Source: Anas platyrhynchos
Lineage: Eukaryota; Chordata; Aves; Anseriformes; Anatidae
Direction: 5' to 3'
Assembly: GCF_047663525.1 (NCBI RefSeq)
Contig: NC_092606.1
Coordinates: 1,681,501 to 1,745,500, forward strand
DNA length: 64,000 bases
Below the pieces are notes generated by a model that did no database searches, was not told the origin of the DNA, and worked only from the letters and a program-made list of their open reading frames with translations. A program made the position numbers and the translations under genes. This document shows, piece by piece, positions 50,087-63,600 of this stretch. How positions within the stretch are numbered: the first letter of the stretch is position 1; the number at the start of each line of letters is the position of its first letter.

Positions 50087-51539
50087 CAGCAGCCTCCGCT
50101 TTAACCCCCCGGCTGCCAGCGCCTGGCCAGCAGTCTCCAAAGCGTTGCCACCCTGGCTCGGTTTTGTTCGTTTTCTGCTGCTGTCGTCGTGTGTTTGGAC
50201 CAAAATAGCAAAAATCCCTAATAGGAAGCTTCCCTTACCTCCGAGCCCTCTGGCTTTTATCTCACTTCAGTAGGTTTCGTGACTCAGCAGCCCAGATGGA
50301 GCCGTCCCTCACAGCCTTCAGCACCAAATCTGTTTATTGCTCCAGAGGCTGTTTTTCCAAGAGCCTCTCTGCTTTGTAACAGCCAGTGCTCTTCCTTAAA
50401 ACCCTGCCTCTCCAGCCAAGGAGCTCATCACATTCAGCGCGGAGGTGGGTGAGGAACAAAAATAGACAAATTAAGAAAACCTCAAAAGGCCAAAAAAACG
50501 AAAATGGAAGGATTTCGGCTCTGTGAGCCGGAGCTTTGCTCTGCCTCTGTCTTGCGTCAGATTTGCTCTGCTCTTCCTCTGCCCCTGGAGCCACACCACG
50601 GGCAGGGATGGACCTGGGGGCAGCAGGTCCCCTCTGCCTGGCACCATGGAGCCGTCCCTGGCGCTTCTGGCAGCCGGGGCTGGCTCTCGGCATGCGTGGG
50701 CACAGCTGGGGTTGTTTATTTCCCCTGGCATGGGAATCACTGCACGCCTTTTGCCGGGTCAGAGAGCAGAGGGCACAGCGGGGTGTTAGGTCGTGGGTAG
50801 GCTGTCGGGGTACCCCTGTGGGTTTCGAGGTGTTTCCCTCTGCAGCTGGCTCGGAGGTGAGATCTCGGGTCTGCCAAGGAGCTGCCAGACAGACTGACCT
50901 TCCCTGGCTGTCTGCTCGGGGCTGTGGGACCGTGCCTCGGAGCCCTCACAGCCCAAATCTGGGGGGCATCAGCAATGGGCAGCGCAGAGAGCTGTGAGGA
51001 TGTTTTTTAGGGGTGGCAGCCTCAGCGCCTTGTAGTGTTCGTCCAAGCACCGAGCAACCAACCCCCCCCCGTATCCCCCTTGTCCTCTGACTGCCACAAA
51101 ATGAGAAATGCATTCCTGGGCAGAGCCGGCTGCTTGTCACGGGTGGTTCTTAACTACTCGTGCAGCAGTGGATGGATGCTTTTAGTACCGGTGTAATTTG
51201 GGCTTTTAACCTTCACCCTGCCAGCAGCTCTGCGTTTTTAGCATGGGTTAGAGCAGGCAAAGAGGGAAACTCTGGAGGCCTTTGACCCAAGGATGCAGCA
51301 AATGAAGCGGGTGCGGGAGTTAAAAGGAAACATCATCTCCTCCCCGCACTCAGCCCCTCTGCAGGGTTTGCTCATGGGCGGCTCTCACACGGGCAGTTTC
51401 AGCCAGAGGGGAGCGTGCCACCAGGCACTCCAGGCCCTGCTTGTCCTTGGTTCCCACCAGAGATGTGTTCTGCTGCTGCCGTGGCTGTGTGGGATGGTGG
51501 CAGCTCATGGGGGGCTTCCCCTCCTTCCCCTAGACACGT

Positions 51540-51612
51540 AGGGATGTGCGTTATGGGTGGTTGGGCCAGGTGATCTTGGAGATCTTTTCCAACCTTAAAA
51601 ACTCTGATTCTC
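51540..51612 (+). mobile_element. CR1 LINE 3'-end fragment
   Basis: GGTTGGGCCAGGTGATCTTG, GAGATCTTTTCCAACCTT and a closing TCTGATTCT match the CR1 3' terminus (usually TTGGGCTAGATGATCTTGGAG, CTTTTCCAACCTTAATGATT, TCTATGATT). Severely 5'-truncated and diverged. Confidence 0.85.
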
Positions 51613-54600
51613 TTCCCTTGGAAGAGAAACAAAAACGGTGCTGGGGCAAGAGAGGTGCAGCAGGACCAGGCCCCCTCCATGAGGCCCCATGTTTGGGGTC
51701 AGTGGTGCCTCAAAGAGGATCCTCGAGCCCAGGAAGGGCTCAGTCATCCCTGGGGTGAGCGTGGCGCAGCGCAGTCCTGGGCACATTCCCGAAGGGTGCG
51801 TCTGGCCCACAGTTCATCAGCCGGTCATTAGGGTCATTAGCTTAATCACCGGGGTGTTTTCCTGCCCTGCTCTGTGATCAGCAGTGGCCACGCGGCCGCC
51901 CAAGTGGGGAGCAGATCGCCGGTGGTTTCCGCAGCGGCCCCAGCGCCGCGCGCAGGAATCCAGCGCCCGCCGCCAGCCATCCTCTCCAGTTTCCATGGTT
52001 ACACGAGAGTTTACCCGGCCCTAGAAGGGCGCAGGGACCCTGCCTGATGCGAGAGGCCTGGGGCCGCGGGACCTCCTGCCTTACTGACAGCATGGCAGGG
52101 CGGTCAAACCGCTCAGCACGGGCATTCGCTGTCCTTGCGGCGTGCGTGCCCCTGCTGAGCGGCACCCTCGGGGCACCCAGGGGGCTGTGGTGTGGTTTTG
52201 GGGTGCTGCCTTCCCCTCCTCGCTCCCCAGCCCGCCAGTGACAGCCTCGGGGACCCCATGGGGATGCAGGGAGTGATCTCCCGCAGAAAAATCCAGCTGA
52301 GGAGCCATCGGCTGCCTCTCGTTAGATGCGAGGTGACAGCACGGAGCAGAGGGAACCCTGAGCAGGCGTTCAGGCTACGGCTTGTTAATGGGGGAAAACA
52401 GAACCTGAGCTTTAGGTCACCGCTGATGATTTAAGTGGCCAAATATAGGTCACCAGAGGCCTCTCTGGGGAGGCAGGAGAATGTCAAAACACAGCAGGAT
52501 TTTTGCTCGCTTTCAAGCGATGAAGGAAGCAGAGAGGTTGTGTATCCAACCCATGGGGCGAGTCCTCGGTGCTCCCTGAGCCCTGGCAGGGGACAGCTCA
52601 GCTCCCGTGCCCACGGAGCCCAGGAAGGTGGCCGCGGTGCCACCTCGGCAGTCAGCTGCGAAGGCACGTGAATGCTGCGGAGCCCGCACGGTGCTCTGAT
52701 TCATGAGGCCGCTGCTGGAAGGGCTTCCGCAGCCCAGGCGTGGTGTGCCCGGCCGCGGGGAGCCGCGTGTGCCAAGGCTGAGTCACCGCGGGTACGGCCT
52801 CGCGCCTCGCCCTGGCAGCCCGGGCATCCCTGCACGGGAAAGCACCACGCACCGGGGGCAATTCTCCCTCTGCTCTTCCTCCTGTGGGGGACAGCGGGCT
52901 CTGTGGGGTCATGGGAAGGAGCTCTGCCATGGCCGGTGGCTGGAGGGGTGCCCTTGTTGCCCTGCTGGCTGCTCAGATGGGCGAGCGGAGATGGGAATGG
53001 TGCAGGGTCCCCTAACGTGGGATGTTTTGGCAGCTCCCTCAGCAAGAAGCTGGGTGCAGAGGGGTGCCGGGAGGGTGGGGTGAGCTTCATCCGGGTGCTG
53101 GCCCACTGAGTCACGGGGCTGAGCAGCCACGCGAGCCGCAGCGTGTGTGCATGGCCTGGCTGGGGGTGGTGGTGGTGCCCCGTGCCCCAGGGGGGTGAGG
53201 GCTGAGGGGCTGACGTGGCCGGCAGCTCAGCCTCCTGAGGCGCTCACCCCTCCTTGCACCTCTCGCAGCCCACGCAGTCCTGCTCGCCCCTATGGGGACG
53301 CGGTGGCAGCTGTCCCCAGAGCACTGCCCCGCTGTGCTGCGAGGACACGGCCTGAGCAGACCAGGCAGTTCCTGGGATTTCCCAAGCCACAAATGGCTGG
53401 GCCACCCTGAGTGCTCCCCCGTGTTCGGGTTTCTCCTGCTCTTTCCTACCCCCTCTGATGCTTGTTGGGTTCCCGTGCTGCTCCGACCCGGCACCGCTGC
53501 GGTGTGCTGACGTGTTTGGGGTGTGTGGCCTGGCCCGTGGCGGTTTAGGTTTCACCGGTCCCACCTGAGGGAACTTGAGCAGGCAGGAGAACTGGGGCTT
53601 TTTGTGACTCTGTTATCAGTGTTATCTGCTCCGCTGCAGCCTGCCGCGTCCGTCAGGAGCTGGGGAGCCCGGGGTTGTGCTGGGGGCTGCACGAGCCCCC
53701 GGGACCCGGTCCGGGCAGCCCAAAGCTCCCGGCTCTGAGTCACCGAAGGGCTGAGGGTGTTTGCTGCTGCTGTGGCTGCAGCTGTCAGAGGAAAAAAAGG
53801 ACTGATATTTTTAACGACAGGCAAATAACAGCACCAAAGATTCATGCATGCACCCCGTGTGACGGCTGCTAGAGGTGCCCAAGAAGGTGCAGGGACCGAA
53901 CAGCTCCAGCCTCTCCCTATCGCTGGAGCTCCGCTGTAATTAATGCTGCCGGGATCCAGATAGGCACGTGAACCCGAACTGGCTGTCTTCCCATCCTTCC
54001 CCAGCCTTGTTCCATATTTAATCTTTCATGTTCACCTGAGTCTCTAATTAAACCAACTGCAATCCTTAGCAGAGAGCCCGCAGTGTGCCAACGAGCTCTG
54101 GCATTCCCGAGCGCCGTGCGGGAGAGCCCCGCGCACAAAACAAACCCACGGGCAGGCTCTTTTTTAATTTTCCTCCCCTGAAGTAACACCGACCCCAAAG
54201 CAGGGTCTGGAACGAGGGCCTGCCAGCAGCAAAGCTCTCAAGTGGTGCGTGGGGACCATCTTTTGTTATTATTATTTACAAAAAAACACCGTGACTGGTT
54301 AGTTTGGGGTGGCTGACCATATTTTGCTGGGTTTCTCTGTGCCGTTGGCAGCTGCCCAGGGGTCTCGGTGAGGAGGGGCAGCGCTGGAGCCCCGCGTGCT
54401 GCTCCCCACGCTGCGGCCCTGCTGCAGAGCTCCAGATAAAAATAAAAGCACGCGGCGGGGCTGTGAATGGGCTCCTGATTTCCTGGGGCTGCTGCACGGG
54501 TCCGGGTGCTGGGCGAGATGCGCGTTGTAAATAGAACACCATATCCATGGCAACCCCAACTTTTCATTATTGTTAATTACTCGTGCGGTGCCAGCGCCGC

Positions 54601-56069
54601 ACATGGCGCTTCCCGGCGCGGATAAAGATAGATCCCCCCCGCCTCAAAGCCTCTCCCAGCGGCACCGCCGCGCCAGCCAGCTCCGGGGAGCCTGGAGCCA
54701 GGTCTGGCAGGCAGCGGCGGAGACATTTTGTGAGGAGCTGGGGCTTGGAGCAGGAGGGACTGGCATGGCAGCGAGGCAGCCGGGAGCTCGGGGGTGGCTT
54801 TGTCCCCAAGACCACCTTCCCTGCGTGTTGGGAAAGGGCTCGGGGGGCGGCAGCAGCTTGGAGGAGGTGGGCAGCAAAAAGGGGAAGGGGCCTCCCCGCC
54901 GCCTGCCCTCCTCTCTGCTTAGCGGTGCCGGGGAGGGCACGGAGGGGGAAACATGCAGTGTTTGTCACCAAAGGGATTCTTGGCGCTGGCTTGAGCGATC
55001 GTGCCCTGGAGAAACTTGCCCCAGGAAGCCCGACCTGCTGCGAAATCCGTCCAGCTGAGCTTAGTGCCCAGCTGCTGAGCTCAGCCTGGGCCGGAGCTGT
55101 TCGGGTGGGATTGGTTTGTGCTCGCTGGGCTTCGTTTTATTGAGAGCTTCCCAGAGAGGAAGCCCCTGCTGTGCCTCCTCCTTTCACCCCAGCTGGCGTT
55201 ACGGGTGGTGCTGGTGCCCAGAACCCTGCCACCGCCGTGTCCCCAGCTCAGATGGAGCCTCGCAACCCCGCAGCCTCCTCCCAGCACGAGTGCGTGCATG
55301 GTGCTGGGGCCTGGCAGGCAGAGGCAGCGGGCGCAGCGAGGAGGTGCTGAGCCTGGCACAGGCGCGCTGGAAGCCTGCTGCCTTCCCTGCTTTGGAGATG
55401 CCCTGTGAAAGGAGAAAAACCTGTTGTTTCTCTGCTTTGATGCTCTGCGAGGGAAACATCCCAGCCCTGCTTCCCCAGGAAAAGAAAACTTCTCTGGTTC
55501 CCCTCCTGTCCAGCTGAAGGAACGCAGCTCTCCCCTCTCTGAGATCCTTTCTCCCTGACACTTTCCAGATGGCTGAATTATTTAGCGCTACCCAAAGCAC
55601 AGAGCTCGGCAGCATTTGGTCAAAGCAGGTCATGTTTGCAGTCCTGTTCCTGTTACTCACGTGTGCCGGGTGGGGATGCAGCCAATTTTGGGGTGTTCGG
55701 AGCAGGTACAGAGCCAGTGACTTGGTCTCACGCACTCCTTTGTTGTAGAAGTCATTGCATAGGAGGCTGGGCAGGAGCAAAGGCAGTTTTTCTTTTGGTT
55801 TAGTGTAAAAAGACAACAGGGAAAGCATTTAGTCCCTTCCCTTGGCACTTCTGGTCTATGCAATCTCAATTTCTGCAGGCTTCGTGTCAGTCGCCAGTAG
55901 GTCGTTTATTGCTGCTGCTTTCCTTTAAATAGGAGCACTTACTAGGTAGCTTGGTGCCACGTCCACGCAGCCACTGTTATGCATTTATCTCCTCTCTCCT
56001 GGTGAGAAGCTGATGGGTACAGACGCAGGCAGTTGCGTGACCTTCACAGTCCAGGAATGTAGACTTGAG

Positions 56070-57458
56070 CATTTTGGATCATTTTGATTTTATTACAAAC
56101 CAAAATACTTCACATTCAGTGGCACCTCAGGTACACAGGATAGTTATTCTTGGGGAAGGGGGGCAGAAACAAACAAACAAAATCTAAAGCCAAACCTGTT
56201 CAATAGGCATCGGTATAGTTACAGGCTGGGCTTTTCAACACGATCCCCAAGTGGAGAGCAGGCAGCACCCTGCCTGCTTTGGCCATTAGGTTGCTCACGG
56301 AATGTTGTTTCAGTCAGAGCCCGCTAACGAATTGCACCGTTCATTAGCAGTGGAAGCTGATAAACGATTTACTGTCTGGTAAACCTTGCCAAGCAGCATC
56401 TGGAAAGGACCATCCTCATCACCCAACTGCATTTTCAAATGCAAATAGTTCGTACTGAGGTCTCAGGAAGGATGCTCTGATGCAGCCGGGTGCTCTGTGG
56501 CTGTGCAGTGACTCGCTGCACCTTGTCCTGGCTTTGTCGACCAGCTGGGCACACGCTCAGGCTGGCAGCAAGGGCTGAAAGCGCACGCCCTGGGTGGTTT
56601 GTGGTTTTCTTCACTTTTTATCTTTTGTGAGAGAGAACGTCAGGGTATGGAGTGGCTTTTTATTTATGTTCTGAAGGCTGCTCCGCTCCGCTTGTAACAT
56701 CCAGCCTTTCCAATGAGCTGGGGCAACCAAATCAGAAGACTTAAAGCGAAGGATTATATAGGACGTGGCAATCGCAGATCAAGTAGGGAGCAGATGAAGC
56801 TTATTGGTTTGTACAGCGCTCTCATGCTGTGATATGTGCTAGTATCACATAAAAGTAATAACTGCTGAGGAGCTTCCCTGGAATGTCCTCTCCCATCCTT
56901 TATCATAATTAAGTTAAAAAGACCGGACTATTGCAAGCTCTATTTTTACACCCTCCAGCATGTGCTATCTCCTTTGGAAGCTGATGCTGTTTTAGGAAGG
57001 AGTACAAGAAGGGAGGGGACCCATTTCTATGCCCTGTACTCACACAAAGTAAAAGCGTGACTCCTTACGTGCTGCCCTTCTGTCCTTATTCTGTGTCACT
57101 GTCAGAGTAAAAGTACCGTGATTCCCTTTTTAGTTACACGAGGTGTTAGAAGTGAATGCCCATTCACATTTAAGATTAACGTATTTGACATACGATCCTT
57201 TCCAGTGCTACTTGGTGGTGTAATTCTGACAACAGCACTGTTAAACAGCAGAATTAAAAGGAAACCAGACAAGGCAATGTCAGTATTCACACAACTCAAC
57301 AAAGCTTCCTACTTCTTTTTACAAAAAGAAGCTCCTAAATATTTCAGACAATGAGAAATGTCCTTCATTCAACTCTGTTAAAATGTTTCAGCACTGTCCA
57401 AGTGACTTCAAACCTTCTTCACATCTGTCTGCTCCAGCCAAAGCTCTTCTGCCTGTCC
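56070..57458 (-). other. TADA2A: TADA2A 3'UTR with candidate poly(A) sites
   Basis: After the stop the DNA is AT-richer and non-coding. AATAAA on the - strand occurs at 56659-56664 and 56089-56094 (and 55905-55910 further out). A 3'UTR of about 0.8 or 1.4 kb is suggested. Confidence 0.5.
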
Positions 57459-57644
57459 TCAGGCTTTCGTGATGTACCCTTCTCTGATAAGGAAGTCATA
57501 GATTTTCCTGGTCTTGTTCACATCGATCTTGATGAGCGCTCTAGCTTGTGCAAGTCTCAGGCCTCCTTGTTTGTTACACTCGTTCACTAAAGCAGCTTTA
57601 TATTCTAAATAGGCTCCAGGGACCAACCTCACCATCTGACAGAG
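57459..57644 (-). CDS. TADA2A: TADA2A last exon: C-terminal SWIRM domain
   Basis: 186 nt from GTCTTCCAG to TGA (57,461-57,459), 61 residues. Contains YLEYKAALVNECNKQGGLRL and KIDVNKTRKIYDFLIREGYI, the helical SWIRM core, which in ADA2a binds DNA/nucleosomes. The frame upstream of the acceptor is open but intronic. Confidence 0.97.
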   Translation of the reverse strand, partial: LCQMVRLVPGAYLEYKAALVNECNKQGGLRLAQARALIKIDVNKTRKIYDFLIREGYITKA

Positions 57645-60600
57645 CTGGAAGACAAAAGGCGAAGTTAATAAACACAAACGCTTGTCACGCTTTGCCATTC
57701 TGTGATCTCTGCTGGGGGAGTAACATTGTGAATATTTTTCTGAAAACATTCCCAGTGTATTTTTTTGTGTGGGGGAGGCACAGGGTAATTGCATTACGAG
57801 CTGTTTCGATCCACAGGTAGGGAGAGGAGGAGCTTGCTGGCTGCTACATTCAAAAACATTCCTGACTGAAAAATAAACTAGGAGGATGAAAGCAGGCTCT
57901 CAGCTCACAGGAGCGTAACTATGAGTGTGTCCTGTGTGGGCGTTGTTCTTTGCAGACCAAGGGAAGTACGCATGCCAAAGAGACTTGCAACCGGCAATTC
58001 AGCTCGCTGGACAGGAGCCAGGGAGGGCATCTGTCTATTAATCCCCTGCAGACTGAGTCTTTAATATCTTTCTACAAAAGCAGCAATGCACACAACGCTT
58101 GCCCCCTCCAGAAATCCAGGGGGGAAACCGTGCAGGGGAAACTGTGCAGGGAAACTGCACTTCGTGCTTGGAAGTTTGGCAAAAGGCACCACGAGGCGCT
58201 CCTGCAGGCTTCAGAGAGCTGCTTTCAGGGGCTCCTGTGCTCCCATTTAGCTTCCAAATACCAGCTGCCTTCTAGATGGTGAGCTGTATTGCTCCCAGTG
58301 GAGAAACCGGCTGTCTCCTCCTTTTAATAAGGAAATGCTTAATGATTGCTCCTCATTGATAGGAAATTGCGGAATTCAGAGGATCTCAGACTTTATGTCT
58401 CAGCTGACAAGGAAATCAGATTCCCCATACACGCTAATGTCCTAGTCACAATTATTTATGCACTTAATGGAGCCAGAAATGCCATGGTCCATGGTCAACC
58501 TGTGATCTGATTTTCAATGCCTCCATCCCCAGTGAAGGGGAAACCGTTTGCACACAGAGGGAGATCTCTGAAATGTTTCGCAAACACTGAAACCTGCCTT
58601 GTGGACAAACTAAGATTATGATTTCTATTTAAAAACAAACAAACCAACTAACCAAGCAAACAAGAAGAACAACAAACAACCCCAAACCTTTTATTTCAGT
58701 AGCTTTTTAGAGCTGTCTTTCACCGAACAGCTGTATTAAAGGATAGGCCTGGAATGGGCTGCAAAAGAAACCGAGCCACAACTGCACGGCAGGCCCCTTG
58801 CTGCTTCATTTCCCTCTCCTGGGGGCTGTGGTCCCGTTTCTGGATGTTTTGTTCATCTTCCCCCTGCCTCTGAGTACCTAAAGTGACTACAAGAGTGCTC
58901 TGTGTGGCTCTGCAAGCTCCAACACCAGGCCAAGCTTAACAAGTCATAGCTTAAAGAAAGCCAAATTCCCCGCTCTGCCATGTGTATACAGAGAGCTTGA
59001 TATACACATTAAAGGGCAGAAATATGGAAAAAAACAAGAACGCACTTATCACCTCCGTGATTCACAGCAGTGTTAAACAAAAACAAAGCAAAACAAACAA
59101 CCACAGCTGGTTGAGGTTTGGCTTTGAGATACCTGGAGCACAAGAGGAGCTGCATTATTCAGGCTCAGTGATCTGTCCAGTGAAGGCCTTAATGAAATCC
59201 TCTACCACTTTTAAATAGATGTTCATTAAGAAAATATAACCCTTCTGCTCACCCTGGAGCATAATGGAGGAAGACAGTGTCATTTCTGGACGTTATAATG
59301 GCATGTAATGACACCTTGGCTCTCTCCACCTTTCTTTGCTAAATAAGGTAATTTGCTGCAGCCGTGTTGTACATATTCACTAACTGCAATTAAGCTGACT
59401 GGGAGGAATGAGTGGCTATTGTGAGCAGGAAAAAGTTGTCAGGGCCTACAGCTGCTGTGATGTTCACAGCACCTGGGACAGATGGTGCGAGTACACCTGC
59501 GCCGTGGGGATAATGTTTGATATAAATTACCTTTTCCTTCCCTTCCTTACCTCCTTCTCCTTCTCGTTGAGCTTCTCTGTGCCTGGCAGACCCGTGAGGT
59601 TCAGTGGAGGGGCGCTCCGTCTACCTGCGGAGACAAGAACCAGGAACTTTGACAAACTCTGGCAGCAGTTTGGACGTGGCAGGGCTAGGCGTGTTTTCAG
59701 AGGCAATTAAATCCCCATGATGTTAACCTGCTGTGATCCATGGGTTTATACAGAGAGTTATTTAGGGCTTAACATAAAAACGACACTGTTTTGATAAGGC
59801 ATGGTTTTGCAACTGATGTAATTAAGCGCTGTGAATGCTTGTGTGAGGGCTCCCGTGCTGCTAACGATGCCTCAGCAGCTTTTGGGAGGAACAGGAGGAC
59901 AATGGCTTTCTGTCAGAGGGGAACTGGCCCTGTGTGAGCTGGGCTGAACCTCCTGACGAAACTCCTTCAGCCGGGGTCGGGGAGTTCAGGGCTGCGTGGA
60001 GGTGCTGGAGCGAGGGTGTGCCCTGGGTGTGCGCAGCGTGCAGGGCTGGCCCCCAGCAGCTCTGCACCACGTACCTCGAGAGGATGGGAGACTGCTTATT
60101 GCTGAGGTGAGCAGGTGATTTCTCTGGCTACACTGGCAACTTCCTGAAGCAGAGTTCTCTTTAAATGCCTTTAAACATGATGTGGATATTGCAAAAGCCA
60201 AATGCGGTTAATGGATTTATTTTTGTCTGTGATGATAAACAGCCCTGAAAGAAGTATCTGTCACAAGGTGGTCTGATAGTTCTCCTTTTCACAACTGTTT
60301 ATAACTTTGCGGAACTTTAACTGTGTAGCTTAAAATGTCACAAGGGCTACCTGCAGGTTTTTGTTGTTGTTGTTTTTTTTTTTCCTCTCCCCTGCCAAGT
60401 TCCAGAGCTCAGAACTAAACCTAGGGGTATTTACTGGCATTTTTAGAAACTCTGCTGACCCTGTGCGGTGGGCTGCAGAGCTGGCACCGTCAGAGAGAGC
60501 CCTCTGGCCCAGGACAGATGTCCCAAATTTGGCAAAGTGTGAGATCTTGGAGAATCTGCAGCTCCGTTTTCCCAGGGCCTGTTGGTTGCTGCTCCCAACC

Positions 60601-63600
60601 CTGTCTGGGGCTGAAGTCTCTCTCCCCGTGCCCCCACAGGAAAGGCTGGGTGAGGAGTCTGGTCAGAGAAAGAAGCCCTTAAGAACTAAGAACTGGAGCA
60701 GCGAGGCTCTGCAGGTGCAGAGGAAGCAATTTCCCAGCAGTGCTCCCTTCCTACAAGGCCTGTACCTCGCATGCAGCGATGAGACAGTGCAGAATTTGGT
60801 TTTGCTTTTTTAAGGACCTAGGAAATGACACGCACATACAAACTGCGTTAAAGAAAATATATTAAGGCTGCAAATCTGAGATCTCAAAATCTAGAATTAA
60901 AGTTAAGCAACGTTAATTTGCCCTCTTGTATATTCAGTATGATGCAGCCTTTAATTATACAGACACGTGGCAGTTTTTCCACGGTATCCCTGCCTTATTC
61001 AGTATGCAGGATGTTCACTTAATTAGCAACTATTTGGTATTTTGTTTGGGTTTTGTTCAACAGGTGATATTGGTTGTAAATACTGTGTGCTATCTGAGTT
61101 CCATAAGCAAAACAATTCATTTTCTCTGGGGCTCTTCTCCCTTACTGGCCACAAAATAAATAGTTCACAACCGATCGATTTCGTTCGTACTGGCCCTTCA
61201 GCTGAGGGGAGGCTATCTCCACTTCACGGTACCCAGTCTGAGCTGCACAATGCTACATTCTCCCCAAAACAGCAGATTTTAGCTATCATTGAATAGGTTT
61301 AAAACAGTGTGTGTACTGATTTCTGCAGTGACTAATTGCTTGGTATTTTGACCCAACTTTCCAGGGCTTCTGTGGCAGAAATGAGGTAGAACATGTAGGC
61401 TTAGTGGCCACCTAGAAGTTTGGTTCGAGTGGTTTATGAACATCCACATAAAAACTATAGAGACAGAACTAGAAGCTGGTTTTCCCCAGCAACATTTGAT
61501 AGCCTTGTACTAAAACTTTATCCTCGTCTCACTGCGTGCCATCTGGTGACCTCGACAAACGAGGCTACGAGCGTACAGAGGTCTTGTTCACAAGGGCCTC
61601 GACTGATCCCTGAATCTGTCCTTACTGGGCACTGAAAGAAGCAGGGCTCCTCTTGCTGCTTTATTGCCTGCTTCTTTGGTATCTCTTTTTTGACATCCTT
61701 TCCTCCTAAATCTAAGTTCTGTTGGGTTCATATTGCTATGATGTGTCGTATATAGCTCTACTAAAAACTGGATTAGCTTTATCTTTTAAAGGTACGATTT
61801 TGTTCCCATGTGAAAAATACGGTCTATTCTGCCTTGTTAATGTAGCTTTAGGATGGGTTTTCAGTCTGTAAATAGAAAAATCCAGAAATTCAGCTAAAAA
61901 ATATAGGCTTTGCACATGGAATGAGTTGCAGGTTGAGGCAACATTGACTAAATCAGTGCTTAACTGTAAGACTTGAGGATTGACACTTTTGTACTCAAGA
62001 GAAGGAGTCACTCTTCAGCTGGTTGTCCGAACACTATTACTGATGTATGGCTGGCTGGCTTTTTATCACACACCATCATCTAACAGTTACCTGAATTTGA
62101 AGGAACTGGTGCTGCGGGAGTCAGGCCAGAATCACTGAAAAGAAAGGAAAATTTCAATTTGTCGTCATGTTTGGTAAGAATAACTGTGTGTGTTGGCTCT
62201 GAGACTACTTTTTTCCAACTTCTGATTCAACTTGCATAACCCAGGCCCTGATCTGAAGTCAACAGGATTTCTAAATATTTACCACTCCCAGACTGAAGAC
62301 CATGTCTGAAACCTGTTATTATTTTTTTTAAAGAATGAAAGATCCAGTGGAGACTGACTGGGGAAATTACAAATCATCTTCTCAGATCACGTAGCACACA
62401 GGACGCACTTCCTTTGCATCGCAGCTTGTTCCCTCAATCAAAGTGCTTGTGCAGGGTGACTAGGCATTAATAATGCTGCTACATCTAAAATCATCTGAAA
62501 CATTCTTAAGTGTCATCTCTGCTCTCATTACTATCCTAAAAGACCTCATTTCCCTCCGTGACTTTATTAACAGCAGGTAAGTTCCTGAAGCATAAAACAC
62601 AGAAAGCAGAGACTTTGAGCCCACAGTAGTCACTTCCTTGCCTGAACTTCAGCAAGTGTTATTGCTCCTACTCAGTTTCTTGCCCTTCTGAATTTTGCAG
62701 ACTGTTCCTACTGGAATAAATTAGGAATGCTTTCATTATTACCAGACAGAGAAGTGTTTCTGTACCTCTCTGACTACAGCTCGTGTGTGAAAGGCAGTCT
62801 TACTGTAACCGTACATATCGGCTTGTCGGCTGAGCCACTGCTGGCAGGCGCTGCTGTCCTGGATGTACTGCAGGACTTCCGACAGCATCGTGCGCTTCAG
62901 GCGTTCCTCGTCTCTTGTCTTCTTCAGGTGATCGTATGTTCTCGCACCTGGGGGTAACAGATAGCACATTATAGCACATTCTCTCCAGCTGCTTTGGTCA
63001 GAACTGCTGTTTTTTCTGCTTTAGGAAATTAGGGAGAAACTGTTCTCTAGCCCTGGACCAGACTCTGCTATTCTCCCTCTATGACAACTACTTGGCATAA
63101 GAAGGTATTGGACTGCACCCCACACCCCTCCCTGCTGTCAGTTTCAGGCCAAAAACAAACAAAAAGGAATTCCAGGACAGAACAGGCCATTTTTTTAATT
63201 TAGAGGTATTAGCCTTCTCTCCAGATATCACACTTATTGACAGTCAAAATGCCCAGAGGTGCAGCACTAGCACTGTGCAATGCTGTATGTTTCTTCTGGA
63301 ACTTTTGTGGAAGGGTGACTAAAGCAGAGCTTGGCTAGGCAGCGCGTTCTCCTAGCTGATGGCTCAAAGCAACTCGAAAAAGCACAGCTGAACAGATAGA
63401 TTACTGCTAAAGCCTTGCTCACTTAAAGAGCTAGGTAAACACATTTCTGAAGTATATTTGATTCCAACACATCCTAAATGCTGCAAATTCATCCTTCCAC
63501 ACCTTGATGAATGGGAACGGGCTGAATAACCCCTCAGGTACTTACTACAGAAATTGGTGATTCCTGCTGCTCTGTATTCCTGCAGTCGTTTTATTTCCCT

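Larger units (their letters stand above)
49831..56069. other. GC-rich intergenic DNA between DUSP14 promoter and TADA2A
   Basis: No exon or RNA gene recognised. Contains a (GAG)n stretch (50,062-50,086), a CR1 3' end (51,540-51,612), CpG-dense patches (about 51,885-51,980 and 54,580-54,680) and AT-rich, CNE-like islands (about 53,935-54,065). Confidence 0.65.

Noticed and set aside
50015..50104. Small ORF with a perfect Kozak context (GCCACCATGT), 29 codons
   Set aside because: Eight of its codons are the (GAG/AGG)n microsatellite, there is no splice or conservation evidence, and chance Kozak matches are common in GC-rich DNA.
61421..61440. GGTTCGAGTGG resembling a tRNA B box
   Set aside because: Does not match the full B-box consensus and no A box or cloverleaf is present around it.
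62739..62814. Read-through of the TADA2A QYIQDSSACQQWL exon (M-Y-G-Y-S-K-T...)
   Set aside because: A gtacgg donor sits exactly where the known protein switches to the DSG linker, which is found in frame at 62,091-62,134.
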